Shown: positions 5,190 through 6,079 of the stretch, in pieces
Numbering within the stretch: the stretch's first letter is position 1
How the letters are laid out: the number at the start of each line of letters is the position of its first letter
Assembly (NCBI GenBank): GCA_020426085.1
Contig: JAGQQP010000275.1
Location: 1 to 6,079, forward strand
Length of the DNA stretch: 6,079 nucleotides
Source of the DNA: Planctomycetaceae bacterium
GTDB taxonomy: Bacteria > Planctomycetota > Planctomycetia > Planctomycetales > Planctomycetaceae
Direction of reading: 5' to 3'
Program-made: the position numbers and the translations under genes
The notes under the pieces: generated by a model
Databases searched by the model: none
What the model was told of the DNA's origin: nothing
Seen by the model: only the letters and a program-made list of their open reading frames with translations

Positions 5190-6079
5190 TACTTCTGTCG
5201 GGTAATAAATCGCTGCAGTATGAGTAGAAACCCGGGGATCGTCAGTAAATAGCCTGCCATGAGAAACCCCCAGCCAGCGCCGACCGGCCCATACATTTTC
5301 CCCAGGTACCAGACCAGCAGTCCCGTGACCAACTGAGTCAGCGTATTCATAAACAGGAAGGGCTCCTGTTTAAACGGACGAATATACGCCATCACACACT
5401 GAGAGATATGAATGGGAATCAGAGCCAGCGCCAGCAAGACCGTCGGGTAAAGAGGCAGAATCCGTTCCTGCAGTTTCTGGATCAGGTACCAGACCGGTTC
5501 CAGCACATCCCAGCCTGCTGGTAATTCCACGCCTCGTACCAGTTGCAGCAACCAGACAATCAGACAGAACAGAGTCCCCCCGCTCAGGAGCACAATTGTA
5601 GAAACCTGAGTCAGGCGGCGGAAGACGCGATTCAGTTCCGGAATGTTATTCTGTGCGACCAGCGAACCAAACAATGGAGCGCGTGTCATCAGCCAGGACC
5701 AGGCCGCCATCTGCAGTGTAATCAGAGCGGTCCAGGTCAAGCCGATGCGGCCGGCAACCTCGGGTCCCTGATATTCAAACATCAGCGGAATGACAAAGGA
5801 GCTGGTGAAGTACGTCGCCATCGCCTGCACCGCCAGCTTCCACTGTATTGGCCAGACCTCTTCCGACCAGCTGACCTGTTCCCCTGAGCGTGGAGGCAAT
5901 AATGAGACGAAAAACTGGCGGTAGCGAACACCAATCAGCCACAGTTCCCAGAACAGACGCACTGCACAGATCGCAACACAGGTCCAGATCCCGCCTCCGC
6001 TGGAAATCACGATCCATGCCACCAGCGTTCCCGTGATACTTTGAAAGGCCCGATAGCGGTTAGTAACCGATACCTGGTC
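5189..6079 (-). CDS. Oligosaccharide flippase-like polytopic membrane protein, C-terminal part (5' end beyond window)
   Basis: 296 visible residues ending at TAA (5191-5189). The frame stays open to the window edge, so the GTG at 6022 is not accepted as the start. I count about seven to eight hydrophobic segments in the inner membrane. Examples are AWIVISSGGGIWTCVAICAV, the TYFTSSFVIPLMF stretch, STIVLLSGGTLFCLIVWLL, TVLLALALIPI, LVTGLLVWYLG and FLMAGYLLTIPGFLLIL. The hydrophilic stretch SWSEEVWPIQWKLAVQ and the end GKMYGPVGAGWGFLMAGYLL resemble Wzx/MATE-like polysaccharide transporters, which move lipid-linked sugars across the membrane. These are usually above 400 residues, so roughly the first third would be missing. 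A generic polysaccharide biosynthesis membrane protein is the alternative. It is on the same strand as the array but 320 bp upstream with a separate promoter between them. Confidence 0.7.
   Translation of the reverse strand, partial: DQVSVTNRYRAFQSITGTLVAWIVISSGGGIWTCVAICAVRLFWELWLIGVRYRQFFVSLLPPRSGEQVSWSEEVWPIQWKLAVQAMATYFTSSFVIPLMFEYQGPEVAGRIGLTWTALITLQMAAWSWLMTRAPLFGSLVAQNNIPELNRVFRRLTQVSTIVLLSGGTLFCLIVWLLQLVRGVELPAGWDVLEPVWYLIQKLQERILPLYPTVLLALALIPIHISQCVMAYIRPFKQEPFLFMNTLTQLVTGLLVWYLGKMYGPVGAGWGFLMAGYLLTIPGFLLILQRFITRQK

Overview
The window looks like chromosomal DNA of a planctomycete, probably a Gimesia-like member of the Planctomycetales. Two things suggest this. The first gene carries the Pirellula/Verrucomicrobium-type haem-binding C-terminus, with CxxCH followed by a late MPxGL. 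The central genes are exported proteins with secretin-type N-terminal domains and YPVxDL and H..I..LL..LR motifs, which I associate with this phylum. Base composition is moderate and no foreign island stands out. The genus is a guess.

Layout: (1) 1-1128, + strand, is the 3' part of a large PVC-type cytochrome c/HEAT protein. It ends at a strong hairpin terminator (1133-1180). (2) 1194-4868, - strand, holds four tandem paralogous genes of 270-305 codons, read in the order 4868->3984, 3946->3068, 2985->2068, 2006->1194. Gaps are 37, 82 and 61 bp and each start has its own Shine-Dalgarno. Each protein has a Sec signal peptide, a low-complexity linker, a FYPxLTxxE motif, an STN/secretin-N0-like domain and a short N1-like module. 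The proteins stop there, with no secretin beta-barrel. (3) 4869-5188 is a 320-bp non-coding region with a good sigma70-type promoter, a predicted leader of about 224 nt containing a strong hairpin, and two short palindromes. (4) 5189-6079, - strand, is the C-terminal part of a polytopic membrane protein resembling oligosaccharide flippases (Wzx/MATE-like). It runs off the window.

The four paralogs are probably one operon starting near 5092 and ending near the terminator that faces the convergent cytochrome gene. They would be exported together and may form a family of envelope proteins with interacting ring-building-type domains. Nothing in the window names their substrate or partner. The flippase and cytochrome genes appear to be unrelated neighbours. 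The barrel-less secretin-domain array is the most likely undescribed system here.
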